Positions 1 through 10,862 of a DNA stretch of 64,000 nucleotides are shown one piece after another. Positions within the stretch are counted from its first letter, which is position 1. Each line of letters opens with the position of its first letter. A program made the position numbers and the translations under genes. Origin of the DNA: Eretmocerus hayati (lineage: Eukaryota; Arthropoda; Insecta; Hymenoptera; Aphelinidae); NCBI GenBank assembly GCA_029851415.1, contig CM056742.1:57352454-57416453 (forward strand). The letters run 5' to 3'. The notes beneath the pieces are model-generated. The model was not told the DNA's origin. It made no database searches and was given only the letters and a program-made list of their open reading frames with translations.

Positions 1-552
1 TTTGTTGTCCAGTGTAATGAGTGTCCCTCCCGAAAGGAACAATTTAGCGCTATTTTCACGGTCCTGCTACTAAAGTTATTATTATGGTGGCCAAACCCAT
101 CCTCAGCCCAATTTTTAAAAAACGGTTTTCGACGTAAAATTTGACGAGGAATCCGATGAAAATGTCAAATTTGAGATGAAATAGGGCCTAAGGCTTGAAA
201 ATGGGGTTTTTCTGGAAAAAACCACTTTTCTGAGGTTATGGTCATCTTTGACGGATCTAAGAGTATTTTTTTCGTAAAATTCAGCTTATTTCACGTCGAA
301 ATATGTGCCTGAGATAATTTTTTTATTGGGTTCCATACTGGTGAGAAATCAATAATAAAGTTGAGAAATCGAATTTTTCACGAATTTTGAAAACAAAAAT
401 AGGGCGCCAAACTCGCGCGGATGACTTCCGGGACCTAAGAACTGTGCTTTCCATCTTCTTCCATCATATACAACATGTACCTAAAGTTACAGAAAAATCC
501 CTGACCCCCCGACACAAAACCTGGCGATATTAAAAAGAATGACTCATATATA
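1..552 (-). repeat. Dispersed repeat, copy A (inverted relative to 42336-42890)
   Basis: This stretch is the reverse complement, with scattered substitutions and small gaps, of 42336-42890. Matching landmarks are the TGAGTGTCCCTCCCG block near position 18 and the GGCGATATTAAAAAGAATG block near 522-541. It is not coding. It runs off the left edge of the window, so its full length and family cannot be set. The inner end stops close to a short (TA)n tract at 545-556. Confidence 0.85.
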
Positions 553-668
553 TATACTGCAGGCGGTTCTAGTGCCGGTTGAGCATCTAATGCCACTTGA
601 CGGCTTAGCTAATGTGTGCGTGAATGTATGTGTGCTGTCGCGGACATTGTTTGATCGGTGCTACATAA

Positions 669-2507
669 ACAGTAGTAATTGGACAAACCCAAGAATGATT
701 TGATGTTTCGAGAAGACGTGGGGGTTGGAAAATTCTTGACTGCGTCTAATTTCGACGGATCTGGTCGTATACCTTGTTTGTTGATAACGTGGCCCAAATA
801 CTTCACTTTGAGAGTTAGAAACTCGCATTTTTCGGGTTGTAATTTCATGCCTGCATTCAACAACCGTTTGAACACTTCTTTGACCTTAGAGATATGATTT
901 TCCATGGAATTTGAGAAGATAATAATATCGTCGAGTTAGCAAAAAATTTCGACACCTTGAAGCCCTAAAAATATATGGTCCATAGCCCTTTGGAAAGTCG
1001 CAGGGGCATTACAAAGCACAAAGGGCTTACATACCCATTGGTAGAAGCCGTACGGGGTCCTGAAAGCTGTCTTTTCACAGTCGGCAGGGTCAACTTCGAT
1101 CTGATGAAATCCCGAGACTAAGTCGAAAACAGAGAAGTATTTTGACTTTCCCATGAGTTCTAAGATCTCCTGAATGTTGGGCAAAGGGTAAGCATCAGGA
1201 ATGGTTTTTTCGTTGAGTTTACGATAATCGATAACAAGTCGGTATCGTTTCTTACCGTCGGGTCCCGGTTTTTTGGGAACGATCAACAACGTGCTTCCCC
1301 AGGGGTTATTGGAAGGTTGAATAGTTTTGTCTTGCAGAAGTTTCAGTATCTGGTCTCGTACCTCTTTGTGAAGGGCATGAGGGTATCTGTATTGTTTGGC
1401 CACGGTAGGTTCATTGTCTCTAATAGGAATTTGATGTTTGATAACTTCTGTTCTGGGTGGTTTGTCTTTAGGCAACATGAATATGTGACGGAATTGTCGA
1501 ACAATTCGTTTCAGTCGTTTACGTCCATGCCGACAATGGTGGGATCTCAAAAGCATGTCGACTATTATTTTGATACGCTCTTTCTTGGTTAGGTGTTGTG
1601 AGGGTTTTTCTGTCTCAGGCCCTGAATCGAAGAAATCGTTTCCATCATCAATGTCACATAACTCTAAATGTTGCGGTGGCACTCCTAATGTTATTTCTCT
1701 ATCTAAGGTATTCGAAACCATGGTATAGGATATACCATCCGTAACGGTAACAGCTGCTTCTCCTAGAAATACTCCTTTCCGGGTCTTGACTCGGGGTAAA
1801 TAGGCCTCTGTCTCAGTCTCGATTTTAAGGGGGGCTTTCGAATGAGCGGGTACAGTTACTGTGTACACATCCAATACGGCATTGTATTCCGGAAAATCAT
1901 CGTCGGAAGGAGGAAGTTCTGTCCAAATTACATCACCAGGTGTAACAGGTGTAACCGGAGTTACAGGTGTAACCGGAGTTACAGGTGTAACCGGAGTTAC
2001 AGGTGTAACGTTATGAAGGTCTGAAGGGTAGTTTTCAAGTTGATATTGATTTCTTTCTGGCAACACAATCGCGTCTGTTATAGGGTAAAAGAAAATTTCT
2101 TCCTCATCAGGGTTGTCATCTTCATCGGCGGAATCAAGGTTGGGCTTGGGTGGCAGGAGTGGAATAGGATGCTCTCTATTCACTTCGAATGAAACAAGAT
2201 TGTTATCAAATAATATCCAGGCTCTGTGATTTCTGAAATAATTTGATCCCAATATGATATCATGTTTCACCACACATGTTGCCGGGAGGACGTGTAATCT
2301 AACCCCTTCCCCGAAAACACAAGTCTTTATTACTCCAAAGGTGTAAATATCATCTTCGGATACCCCTGTAACTCGGATGACTCGAGATACGTCCATTTGG
2401 GCGTCACGTTTCAAAGAATTCATTCCAATGGTACAGATATCAGCTCCCGTGTCAAGATATACGAATCCGATTTGACTCAACAAAAGATCGTGATTGATTT
2501 TGACCAT
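669..2507 (-). pseudogene. pol: Ty3/gypsy pol, protease and reverse transcriptase, broken and 3' truncated
   Basis: Minus-strand pol of a Ty3/gypsy retrotransposon. Reading from 2507 downward, the aspartic protease active site LDTGAD lies about 20 residues in. A linker with VTP repeats follows. The RT core then shows RLVIDYRKLN, FDLVSGFHQI, FRTPYGFYQW and NAPATFQRAMD. An in-frame TAA (936-938) falls exactly at the Tyr position of the catalytic YxDD box, and the next residues, LDDIIIFS, continue in the same frame down to about 669. The similarity ends just after the FLGLSNYY segment, so connection domain, RNase H and integrase are absent. Pol lies one frame off gag, as expected for frameshift expression. 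It is a dead remnant of the element whose gag and LTR lie at 2513-3420, 8051-8447 and 10863-12328. Confidence 0.93.
1937..2009 (-). repeat. 18-bp minisatellite coding VTP repeats inside gypsy pol
   Basis: About four copies of an 18-bp unit (ACAGGTGTAACCGGAGTT on the plus strand) encode a Val-Thr-Pro repeat between protease and RT. The number of triplets is probably polymorphic. A similar GTAACAGGTGTTACA string occurs at 12295-12328, at the putative outer end of the LTR of the same element. Confidence 0.9.
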
Positions 2508-2512
2508 AGACC

Positions 2513-3420
2513 CTATTCCCGGGCTTTTTGCGATTCGTAATCGCTCACGTTCATTATCTCGATTTGGGATTTCATGGGTGCGCCCACAGTTATCCCTTGA
2601 CTGCGGGCTGGCTGGGAGTTTAAATGATGAGCAGGAATAGGATTAGCGTTCTGTTGTGGATTGGTCGCATTCTGAGAATTTTTGGGATAGAAAGTTCTGT
2701 CTCGTTGTCATGACTCTGGTGGATATGGAGAAGGCGGTAAATATCCTGGATACACAGGTGGTTGATATGGAAACGGGTAGTATGGGTAATAACCTTGAGG
2801 TGGAAAAAATGGATACGGATTAGGTTGGAAATTTCTATATGGGGATTGAGACCTGTAGGGGGGGTCGGATCGATTGTAGGGTGATGGATCTCGTTGATAA
2901 GGGGAGGGAGATCGGGGTGCTGGTGAAACTGAGCGTCTATTGATACTATTATCGGTTCGTTTAGGACTTTTGGAAGAGTAACTCAAGTTAGGATGGGCGA
3001 TTAGTCGGCCGTTGGAATCGTATTGCATAGGAAGGGGAGCTGTTACATCTTTATTGTCATACTGGTGCGGCATAGAGTTTCTGCCATACATTTTGGGGTC
3101 ATTCCTGTCCATGAACGTGTCTTGTTTTGGTCTACTTCGGTTGAAGTCTGAGGTTTTGTTGTCGTTATGTTGATCTGTACTCGTATAATGGATTTCTGCT
3201 CTATTGATGTTAAGGCTGATCGCAAGACTTTCTGCCTTCTCGGCGGCATCGAGAGCTGCAGCCATGGTTTTTGGGCTATCAAAATAATGCCACTTCTCAT
3301 ACTATCTGGGAGGCCACGTATGAAAGCGTTCAACCCTAATACTTCTAATTGAGGTCGGTGGTCGAACGCTGGGTCATCTCTGTCTACGATACTCTTCAAA
3401 GCAGCTATGGCTCCTCTAAT
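2513..3420 (-). pseudogene. gag: Ty3/gypsy gag, C-terminal part
   Basis: Second half of gag. It joins in order with the N-terminal part at 8051-8447 and was separated from it by the hAT insertion 3510-8042. The upstream part (3399 to about 3290) is in a different frame from the rest, so there is one frameshift. An in-frame TGA lies at 2708-2710 and the frame finally ends at TAG 2513-2515, close to the pol start. The C-terminal third is rich in Pro, Tyr, Ser and Arg (SPSPYQRDPSPYNRSDPPYR style). No CCHC zinc knuckle was seen. The gag protein would have formed the retrotransposon particle. It is not functional here. Confidence 0.75.
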
Positions 3421-3527
3421 GTACCCTTTTTTTCGGTTGTAAAATTGTCAAGCAGTCTCATTTTTCTTCATTCTAATATTCATAATTTCGTTGACATAAT
3501 AATCATGAGCAGGGTTTGTAACTAAAC

Positions 3528-3990
3528 TAAATTAAACGAAATTATTGAATATGTTTCGTTTCGTTTATTGGAAAACGAAACTAAACGAAATCAATCATAA
3601 TTTCGTTTATGAAAAACGAAACTAAACGTAAACATTATATCCACAGAATCAGGTAAACGAAACAAAACATAATTATTCTGATTTTCGTTTCGTTGAACAG
3701 AGATGAAAACATATTCAAAAGCAATTGAGTTTTGTTTCGTTCATTCAAAAACGAAACGAAACGAAATTGATCCTGATTCCGTTGATGAGAAACGAAACCA
3801 AACAGAAACGAATTACGATTCATTAGTTATGGAAATTGATTCCAACCGGAATTTTGTTGAGATAAACGAAAATAAACTAAATCAAAATTAATTATGTTTA
3901 TGATAAACGAAACTCAACGAAATAAAACTCAATTATGTTTATGATAAACAAAACTAAACGTAATCGAAACAAATCAACATAATTCAAAAC
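3528..3990. repeat. Left subterminal AAACGAAA-rich array of the hAT element
   Basis: Irregularly spaced copies of AAACGAAA and its complement TTTCGTTT occur in both orientations across about 460 bp. A matching array lies at the other end (7520-8030). Subterminal repeated words are the usual transposase binding sites in hAT elements, so this is probably the cis-acting region. The density here is unusually high. Confidence 0.8.
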
Positions 3991-6747
3991 GTTGAGCCAA
4001 GCCAACCCCCCCCCCATCAGGTCTGTGCAACACTTCGGCGCAATAATGGTAAAGAACAGTATATACGTGTCGTGTGATACAGTTTGATTTCGGCCAGATC
4101 GTATAAACAATGAGGATGGCCGAATGCGTGTGTGTGTGAGTGTGTGTAGGGAGGGGGTGGATAGGGAGCACTGGGAGGCTACAGTGTGATAGCTGTGGAG
4201 TCCTTCCTCGATAAAGGCCTGGAGTCCTCGTGCTGATTTCGTTAGCACACAACTATTATTTGGGGGGGGGGGCTAGGTATGCCAAGAGGGGTCACCCAGG
4301 ACCGACCCGAGAGTGAGACAGCATTCCATTGACTAAGAAACGAAAAATATCGAAATTCCACGAAACAAATTTGACCGCACAGTTCCTTCCATGAACAGTA
4401 TATCATTCCAAAGGCCATTGAACCGGAGATTTTTTCAGGAGGTTTAGCATTAGAAAAAAATCTTGAGTGAAGCGTCCCACACATTGCAAGATATCCCATC
4501 GAATTGTGTATCCAAAGGATTTTCTCTGATCCATTTTAGGGTAGTTATAGGGCTCGACGATAAAGAGGAATCCCTTGGGGTGGGCCACTTCTAGATGCGA
4601 TAAAAATTTTCCCATCCAATGGAATCATAGAAGATATTGTTGTTTGTTCCAAAATCTGCAGAGTTAGGTTCATGCGAATCATTTCAGGTACATTCTACTC
4701 CAAGTTGAGATCTCTCGGAAGAAGAGGGTTGAAGGTTTATTCGAAGAGCCATAACCACGCACTCCTGCGTTATGTAGGGGTCAACCTAGATAATGTCGTG
4801 GGAATTATGATTGATTTCGTATAACTTCACCAATTTCTCGTATTTATTTATATTCAATTGCTCTCAAACTTCTACAAGTACGATACATTTAGAGACAAAT
4901 CAACATTTTCTGAAAGACAGAACATTGGGATACAGTACGAAAATAAGTTCTTCAACGAAAATACAAATATTGTTGTTACTGACCTCATAATGAAATTTTT
5001 AGAGCTGCATTACTGGTATCAGCTTGATGAATCCACCAATTAATAAACTTGTAGATCTGTATGTCGATATTGCTCGGATACAATCATTGTGCAGGGATAC
5101 CCAAGTGGGATGTTAGAAACGCTCTAATGTAGTTATATCTACCTTGCTCAAGATTTGTGAGAATGTATACAGTACGCATAGCTGGAGCTGTGACATTGTC
5201 AGTCTCGTTCTGCTGTTGACATCAAGGAATAAGTAATGTACACTATAGCACGTGAGAGCAAATGAGACAGCAAACTCTAAAATTCGAAACAATATGGAGG
5301 CCTTGATGTCAACGTTGAAGCAGATAGAGACCCGCAGAACACAATTCCATTTTTCGATGGAGTTTTGGTAGTGACTGTACTTACCTATCCAAAGCAAATC
5401 AGCGAATATCGTTTCTAAGAAATATCGTATAATCCTATTATACTGATAGTTTTCTAAGCTATCGTCGCATTGCAGCGAACTCTGACAACTGATGCCTTGC
5501 TCCGATGCCTCGAATCGATTTTACACTCAGGAGTTTACGGATTCTTCGATCATCCGATACTTTTGTATCCCTCAAAACTTTCAATTGAGGTAACGAGAGT
5601 CACGTAATCTGTCTCTAATTGACGAAGGCATAACGATGTGAGTGGATGCGAGTAGCACAGTAGCAGATTGCGGCGGCCACCTGTGACACTGTCGGACCTG
5701 TGTCTTTGTGGCGTGCTGCGTATATGGCTTGTGAGAAACTGTAACACCAAAGTTACTAAAAGATTGATGGAAAAATACAGACTAACTGATCACGTTGAGC
5801 GCAATCGGAAACCAAGTTTTTCATAATTTGTACACACCTGAGTTCTTCCAAAAAGAGATTGGGGAGTTTTTAGGTGCTAGGAAAACTCGGGCGATTTTTT
5901 TTGCAGCAATCGTGGTGTTACTATCCGTACAAGACTTCTGCTACCGGAAAGTTAGTTCTCTTATGTCCCCCAAAATAATCATTATTGTATGAGGTGCTGG
6001 ATAAAAAAGCTCGTTAGTTGCCGCGGAGCACGAAATCATACAAGGTTCGCTCAGGTGGTCTCACTAAGACCACAATCATATGAAGAAGGTTTGCTCTCTC
6101 CGGAGCTCAGACTCAACTCACTTCCTCGCGCAGCCACCGGAATCCAACATGGCTAACCCGGAGGGTGCTCGCAGATTGGCCGGTCGCTTTCACCGTCTCT
6201 GTTCTCCTTCTTCTTCGCGTTATTGGCCTGTGGACTTCAATCCTCTCGCCTAGGGAGGGTAGAGAGACCCTCCCCATTACCAAGTGTTGTGCCGTTACTA
6301 ATGCAACGATCGAACGGAGACGGTGCAGTGGAATGCAAATTCGCGTAACTGCATTAATGCTGAAATAATAGGAATGTGTCGGAAACTGATCCCATATCCC
6401 ATCCTAACTGTTGGTTCCCAAAGCACTCAGGTCTGTGTGAACCCCGAATTCCCAAATCCAAAGACTCCTCTGGGAGCTTGCAGCTCATACGCGCTGTTGA
6501 CGGAAATTTCTGCGACTTCACCAATCATCACATTTACTTGACAGCCCTTGTTTGAGTGAATTACTATTAGATAGTATACCAATCAGTACATTTCCCACAA
6601 TTTTTTCGCAAATTCGGGTGCCCATGTCACGAAGCCTTGTGGGTCATAGGGTTAGGATCGTCGCCACCATCGTCGTCTGTTGTTGTAAATTTTTCGGATG
6701 CTCAGACATGCACGTCGAGACATTTCGAAAGAAATTCCGATCGACTA

Positions 6748-7324
6748 CACTGTGAAAAAAATTCGACAAAATCGCTAAGCCCAGCGTAGGAAATGGAAGC
6801 GACCTACTCTGGGCGGAGTGAATTTGCTACGGCTATGTAAATTCGCTAACCGGGGCTTAGCGATTTCACTCTGCCAGGTGGAGCCCATCCCAATTTTTTT
6901 AGGTTATGGACGACTCTATTTTTACCCGACTGGACTCGTTCACGCGGTTGTTCAGGATTCCTTGTACGTGCAAGGCACTGCTGTGTTAATATTTCATACT
7001 CGGATGATACTCCGAAAGTAATTGGAGGGCTCGTGAAGACGTACGAAGATAGTCCAATCGCAAAGTACCGATGTTTCATGATTTCCCAATTTCAATAAAT
7101 TCACCACGCTGTCTTGCGTGAATTCGCTAATCTCAGATTAGCGATTTCGCATCACTCAGCGGAGGTAACAGAGCGACCTACGCTGAGCGTTGTGATTTTA
7201 CGAACTATTAGTAAATTCGCTAATCCGTTAGCGATTTCACTAGCGGGAAGCTATCAAAATTACGAACTTCGGATATTAAATTTACCAACAATTGGTAAAA
7301 TCGTCGAAAGTTTTTTTTACAGTG
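6748..7324. mobile_element. MITE with CACTGT terminal inverted repeats, TA target
   Basis: A 577-bp element bounded by TA (6746-6747 and 7325-7326). Its ends are CACTGTGAAAAAAATTCGAC on the left and the complement of GTCGAAAGTTTTTTTTACAGTG on the right. TA targets and CACTGT ends point to a Tc1/mariner-type non-autonomous element. The interior contains repeated short inverted words (AAATTCGCTAA and TTAGCGATTTC). It is nested in the hAT element, so it is younger. Confidence 0.8.
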
Positions 7325-7519
7325 TAGCATGGGTGTTGTCCATTACCTACCACTGTTCTGCCGAAGTCTTGCCGAAAGCGGATGAGAGGGGGGGGGAGTG
7401 TGGAGGAGAAAATTTGCGTTCGCTCATGCAACCGTTCCTGTATATCAATACGCTCGGCTTCCGTTCCAAATGATGTTTACTCATATTGATTACGTCTGAT
7501 GTCTTATATCATAATCGGA

Positions 7520-8030
7520 ATATATTTCGTTCAGTTTCGTTTATCATGAACATAATTCAAATCGATTTCGTTTAGTTTCGTTTATAATAAACATAATCCA
7601 TATCAATTTCGTTTAGTTCCGTTTATCATAATCATAATCGAAATTACTTTCGTTTAGTTTCCTCCCCTAAAACGAAATAGTTTCGTTTGATTTCGTTTGG
7701 TTTTCTGACGAAACATTTCGATTATGTTTCGTTTCGTTCATTGTAACCGTAATTATGCATGATTAACGTTTCGTTTCGTTTCTCTCACCGACATTTTTGT
7801 TGGGATTCGTTAAGTTTCTACCTCAACCATAATTCGTTTTTGTTTAGTTTCGTTTCTCATAAACGAAATGAGAAACGTAATTCAAATCAAATTATTGAGT
7901 TTAGTTTCGTTCATGGAAGAAACTAAACTAAATTCTGGAATTTTGATTATGGTTATTGAAAAACGAAACGAAACTGAACATTATTGAAATTTCACCGAAA
8001 TAAACGAAACGAAACGAAACATAAGTTTCG
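7520..8030. repeat. Right subterminal AAACGAAA-rich array of the hAT element
   Basis: Counterpart of 3528-3990, again with many AAACGAAA and TTTCGTTT words in both orientations, some in tandem (AAACGAAACGAAACGAAAC near 8003). It ends at the hAT terminal inverted repeat. Confidence 0.8.
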
Positions 8031-8050
8031 TTACCAACCCTGATCATGAG

Positions 8051-8447
8051 GTTTTCTAGGAGAAAAATTTAATTTCGAAATTTCCTCTCACCGTTCGAAA
8101 GACTGAATGTCTTCGTCGCGCAAACATTTTCTAGCATCGCCCCGAATTTTGTTGAGTAATCCCCGTAAAAAGTCTAATTGTTTAGTCTGGGGTGTGGTAC
8201 CTTCCACGTTTTTGACATCTTGAGTGAATTCAGTTAGTGGGGTAGTTCCGTCAGAATCTTTAATATTTGCGAGGGCTTCACGTACTGTACCGGCTTGAGT
8301 GGATTCTAATAAAGAGTCATGAGTAAGTTTCAAGTGTTCTTGGTGTTTTATGTTTCATAGTGAAATAAAATCTTCCAAAGCTACTTCTCGGGCATTGGCG
8401 TCAGCCATAGCATTGATTTGCTTAATAGACTCATTAAGATTGTCCAT
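8051..8447 (-). pseudogene. gag: Ty3/gypsy gag, N-terminal part
   Basis: Starts at ATG 8445-8447 and reads down to the hAT insertion point. One in-frame TGA lies near 8355-8357. From about 8333 to 8088 the frame is open, with a charged, helical-looking sequence (LRGLLNKIRGDARKCLRDED). It continues on the far side of the transposon at 3420, where a gag-like alpha-helical region resumes. The match is by order, strand and exact target duplication rather than by a named domain. Confidence 0.65.
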
Positions 8448-8637
8448 TGTGAAGGGTTAGGCAAGTGTAAAAAGGTGTAATATATTTCAGACTAACTGTC
8501 TTTTGAAATCTGCGTTGATTTGGGGCCAACGTGTGAGTCCGTCGTATGAATTCAGTTCGTTGCTGATTCAGCAGTGTTGGAGCATTCAATGTAGGAATGT
8601 CATATGCTGCAATTTCGAACTTAATGGATATGAATAT

Positions 8638-10728
8638 GAGTGATTCTAGAGCAAGCTGGACAAAACCGTCACCAGGGGGGTCTGGGAAAAATCCGCAAAA
8701 ATTTTTTCCCATTAGTACTATGTTGAAATAGAACGAAAAATTTTTTTTCAGATTTTTTCGGCCCCCCCCTGTGGGCCCCAGGGCCCATGAAAGGGCCATT
8801 TTAGGCCCTTCTTCAGCCTATTCTAGGAAAATCATAGCTCCGACGCAATTCCATATTTTTCAACGTACTTGGGCGCATCTTTCTCGTCAAGACTAGTACT
8901 TTGGAGGAAAAAATTGTCCAAGGCCACCTAGTGAGCCTGACGACTTCTGCCACCTATTTATTGAGAGCAAATTTTAGCGATTTTTGGGCTTGCTTCAAAG
9001 TGATGTAGCTCCCACTAGACATGTGATAATCGACTTTTACAAGTAGTCATTTTGAAGGTCTTGGAAATACCTACAACTTGCCCACTTGTGAAAGTCAATT
9101 ATTGCACTTTTTGTTGGAGCTACAGTCGATACAAGTTGAGCTATTTACGAAAAAGTAGAAAATTCAGGACTCGATTACAAAAATATATCTTAATTTTTTT
9201 TCACCAAACTTGTGCGAAAATGTTCTTTCAGACATCTCCTTTTAGTAAAAAAAATTTGGCGGAGGTTATTTTTTTTTATTTTTTTGCCGAGCGTTACAAA
9301 ATGCCGCATTTCGTGGTTTTAGCAAAAACAGCATCTTTGACCACGGTCACATATGCTCCCATCTGGACTGATGTGCACCAATCTGTGTGGAAGTACTCCC
9401 CAAAGTACCCCCAAGTACGTGTAAGAAGTTGCGGGGACGAGCCTCCACCCAGGAGCGAGCTGTAGGTTCTATTCACCGTGTCCAAAATAGGCATTATTTT
9501 GGCTATTCGAGCGTAAGCGACTGAGAGCATGATTTTACTTGTTCTGGCTTACAAATGAGATAATGGGCTAGAATGAGGATCCAAACATATTCTTCCGACT
9601 CAAAATGACCATCTGAACACAATTCCGAGGTCAGTTTAGCTCTAGAATGTCGTCTAGTGCCTCAACGGGTCAGAACCCGTCGACAGAATCTAAGTTCTTG
9701 AGGGGCAGAGGGACGACTATTTAGAGCAAAACTGACCTCGGAATTGTGTTTAGATAGTCATTTTGAGTCGGAAAAGCATGTTTTGATTCTCATTCTACCC
9801 CATTGTCTCATTTGTGAGCCAGAACGAGTAAAATTATGCTCTCAGTCGCTTACGCTCGAATAGCCAAAATAATGCCTATTTTTGACACGGTAAATAGAAC
9901 CTACAGCTCGCTGCTGGGTGGAGGCTCGTCCCCGCAACTTCTTACACGTACTTGGGGGTACTTTGGGGAGTACTTTCACACAGATTGGTGCACATCAGTT
10001 CAGATGGGAGCATATGTGACCGTGGTCAAAGATGCTGTTTTTGCTAAAACCACGAAATGCGGCATTTTGTAACGCTCGGCAAAAATAATAAAAAAAAATA
10101 ACCTCCACCAAATTTTTTTTACTAAAAGGAGATGTCTGAAAGAATATTTTCGCACAAGTTTGGTGGAAAAAAATTAAGATATATTTTTGGAATCGAGTCC
10201 TGAATTTTCGACTTTTTCGTAAATAGCTCAACTTGTATCGACTGTAGCTCCAACAAAAAGTGCGATAATTGACTTTTACAAGTGGGCAAATTGTAGGTAT
10301 TTCCAAGACCTTCAAAATGACTACTTGTAAAAGTCGATTATCACATGTCTAGTGGGAGCTACATCACTTTGAAGCAAGCCCAAAAATTGCTAAAATCTGC
10401 TCTCAATAAATAGGTGGCAGAAGTCGTCAGGCTCACTAGGTGGCCTTGGACAATTTTTTTCTCCAAAGTACTAGTCTTGACGAGAAAAATGCGCCCAAGT
10501 ACGTTGAAAAATATTGAATTGCGTCGGAGCTATGATTTTCCTAGAATAGGCTAAAAAAGGGCCTAAAATGGCCCTTTCATGGGCCCTGGGGCCCACAGAG
10601 GGGGCCGAAAAAATCTGAAAAAAAATTTTTCGTACTATTTCAACATAGTACTAATGGAAAAAAATTTTTGCGGATTTTTCCCAGACCCCCCTGGTGACGG
10701 TTTTGTCCAGCTTGCTCCAGAATCACTC
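8638..10728. mobile_element. 2.1-kb near-perfect palindrome (foldback element)
   Basis: The two arms (about 8638-9672 and 9673-10728) are nearly identical in inverted orientation. The ends are GAGTGATTCTAGAGCAAGC and its complement, and the centre is the small hairpin CGGGTCAGAACCCG (9666-9679). Mirror-image 78-codon frames at 9294-9530 (minus) and 9836-10072 (plus) differ by one residue, which shows how similar the arms are. Flanks are ATAT on both sides, so the target is probably TA-rich. No transposase was seen. The frames are by-products of the duplicated arms, not genes. The element lies between the gypsy primer site and gag start. Confidence 0.85.
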
Positions 10729-10842
10729 ATATATATATATGAATACATGTATCCATATACTCATACCCATCTACATCCAGACAGATTGATCGGATTGATA
10801 TGATACCCAGGACTAGAAAAAGTATGTGCAACTATTGCTGTT

Positions 10843-10859
10843 CCCCGCCAGGGATGCCA
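10843..10859 (-). promoter_or_regulatory. Putative primer binding site of the gypsy element
   Basis: On the minus strand the sequence TGGCATCCCTGGCGGGG begins three bases after the putative LTR end ...CGTAACA (10863). A TGG start right behind an LTR is the usual layout for a tRNA primer site. Which tRNA it would pair with was not determined. Confidence 0.55.
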
Positions 10860-10862
10860 AAA

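Larger units (their letters stand above)
3510..8042. mobile_element. Non-autonomous hAT-type DNA transposon inserted in gypsy gag
   Basis: Flanked by an exact 8-bp direct repeat ATCATGAG (3502-3509 and 8043-8050), the target-duplication length of hAT elements. The left end CAGGGTTTGTAACTAAACT pairs with the right end, whose complement starts CAGGGTTGGTAACGAAACT. CAGGG termini are also typical of hAT. Both subterminal 500-bp zones are packed with AAACGAAA-type words. No hAT transposase is recognisable in any frame, so mobilisation must have been in trans. It contains a second element at 6748-7324. The remaining interior (4.0-6.7 and 7.3-7.5 kb) has only short ORFs that I do not recognise, plus a C run near 4006, GT repeats near 4125 and a G run near 4261. 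Confidence 0.88.

Noticed and set aside
1317..1592. Plus-strand ORF opposite gypsy pol
   Set aside because: Antisense shadow of the RT reading frame.
9294..10072. Mirror ORFs of 78 codons on both strands
   Set aside because: They exist because the two palindrome arms are nearly identical. No domain and no start context.
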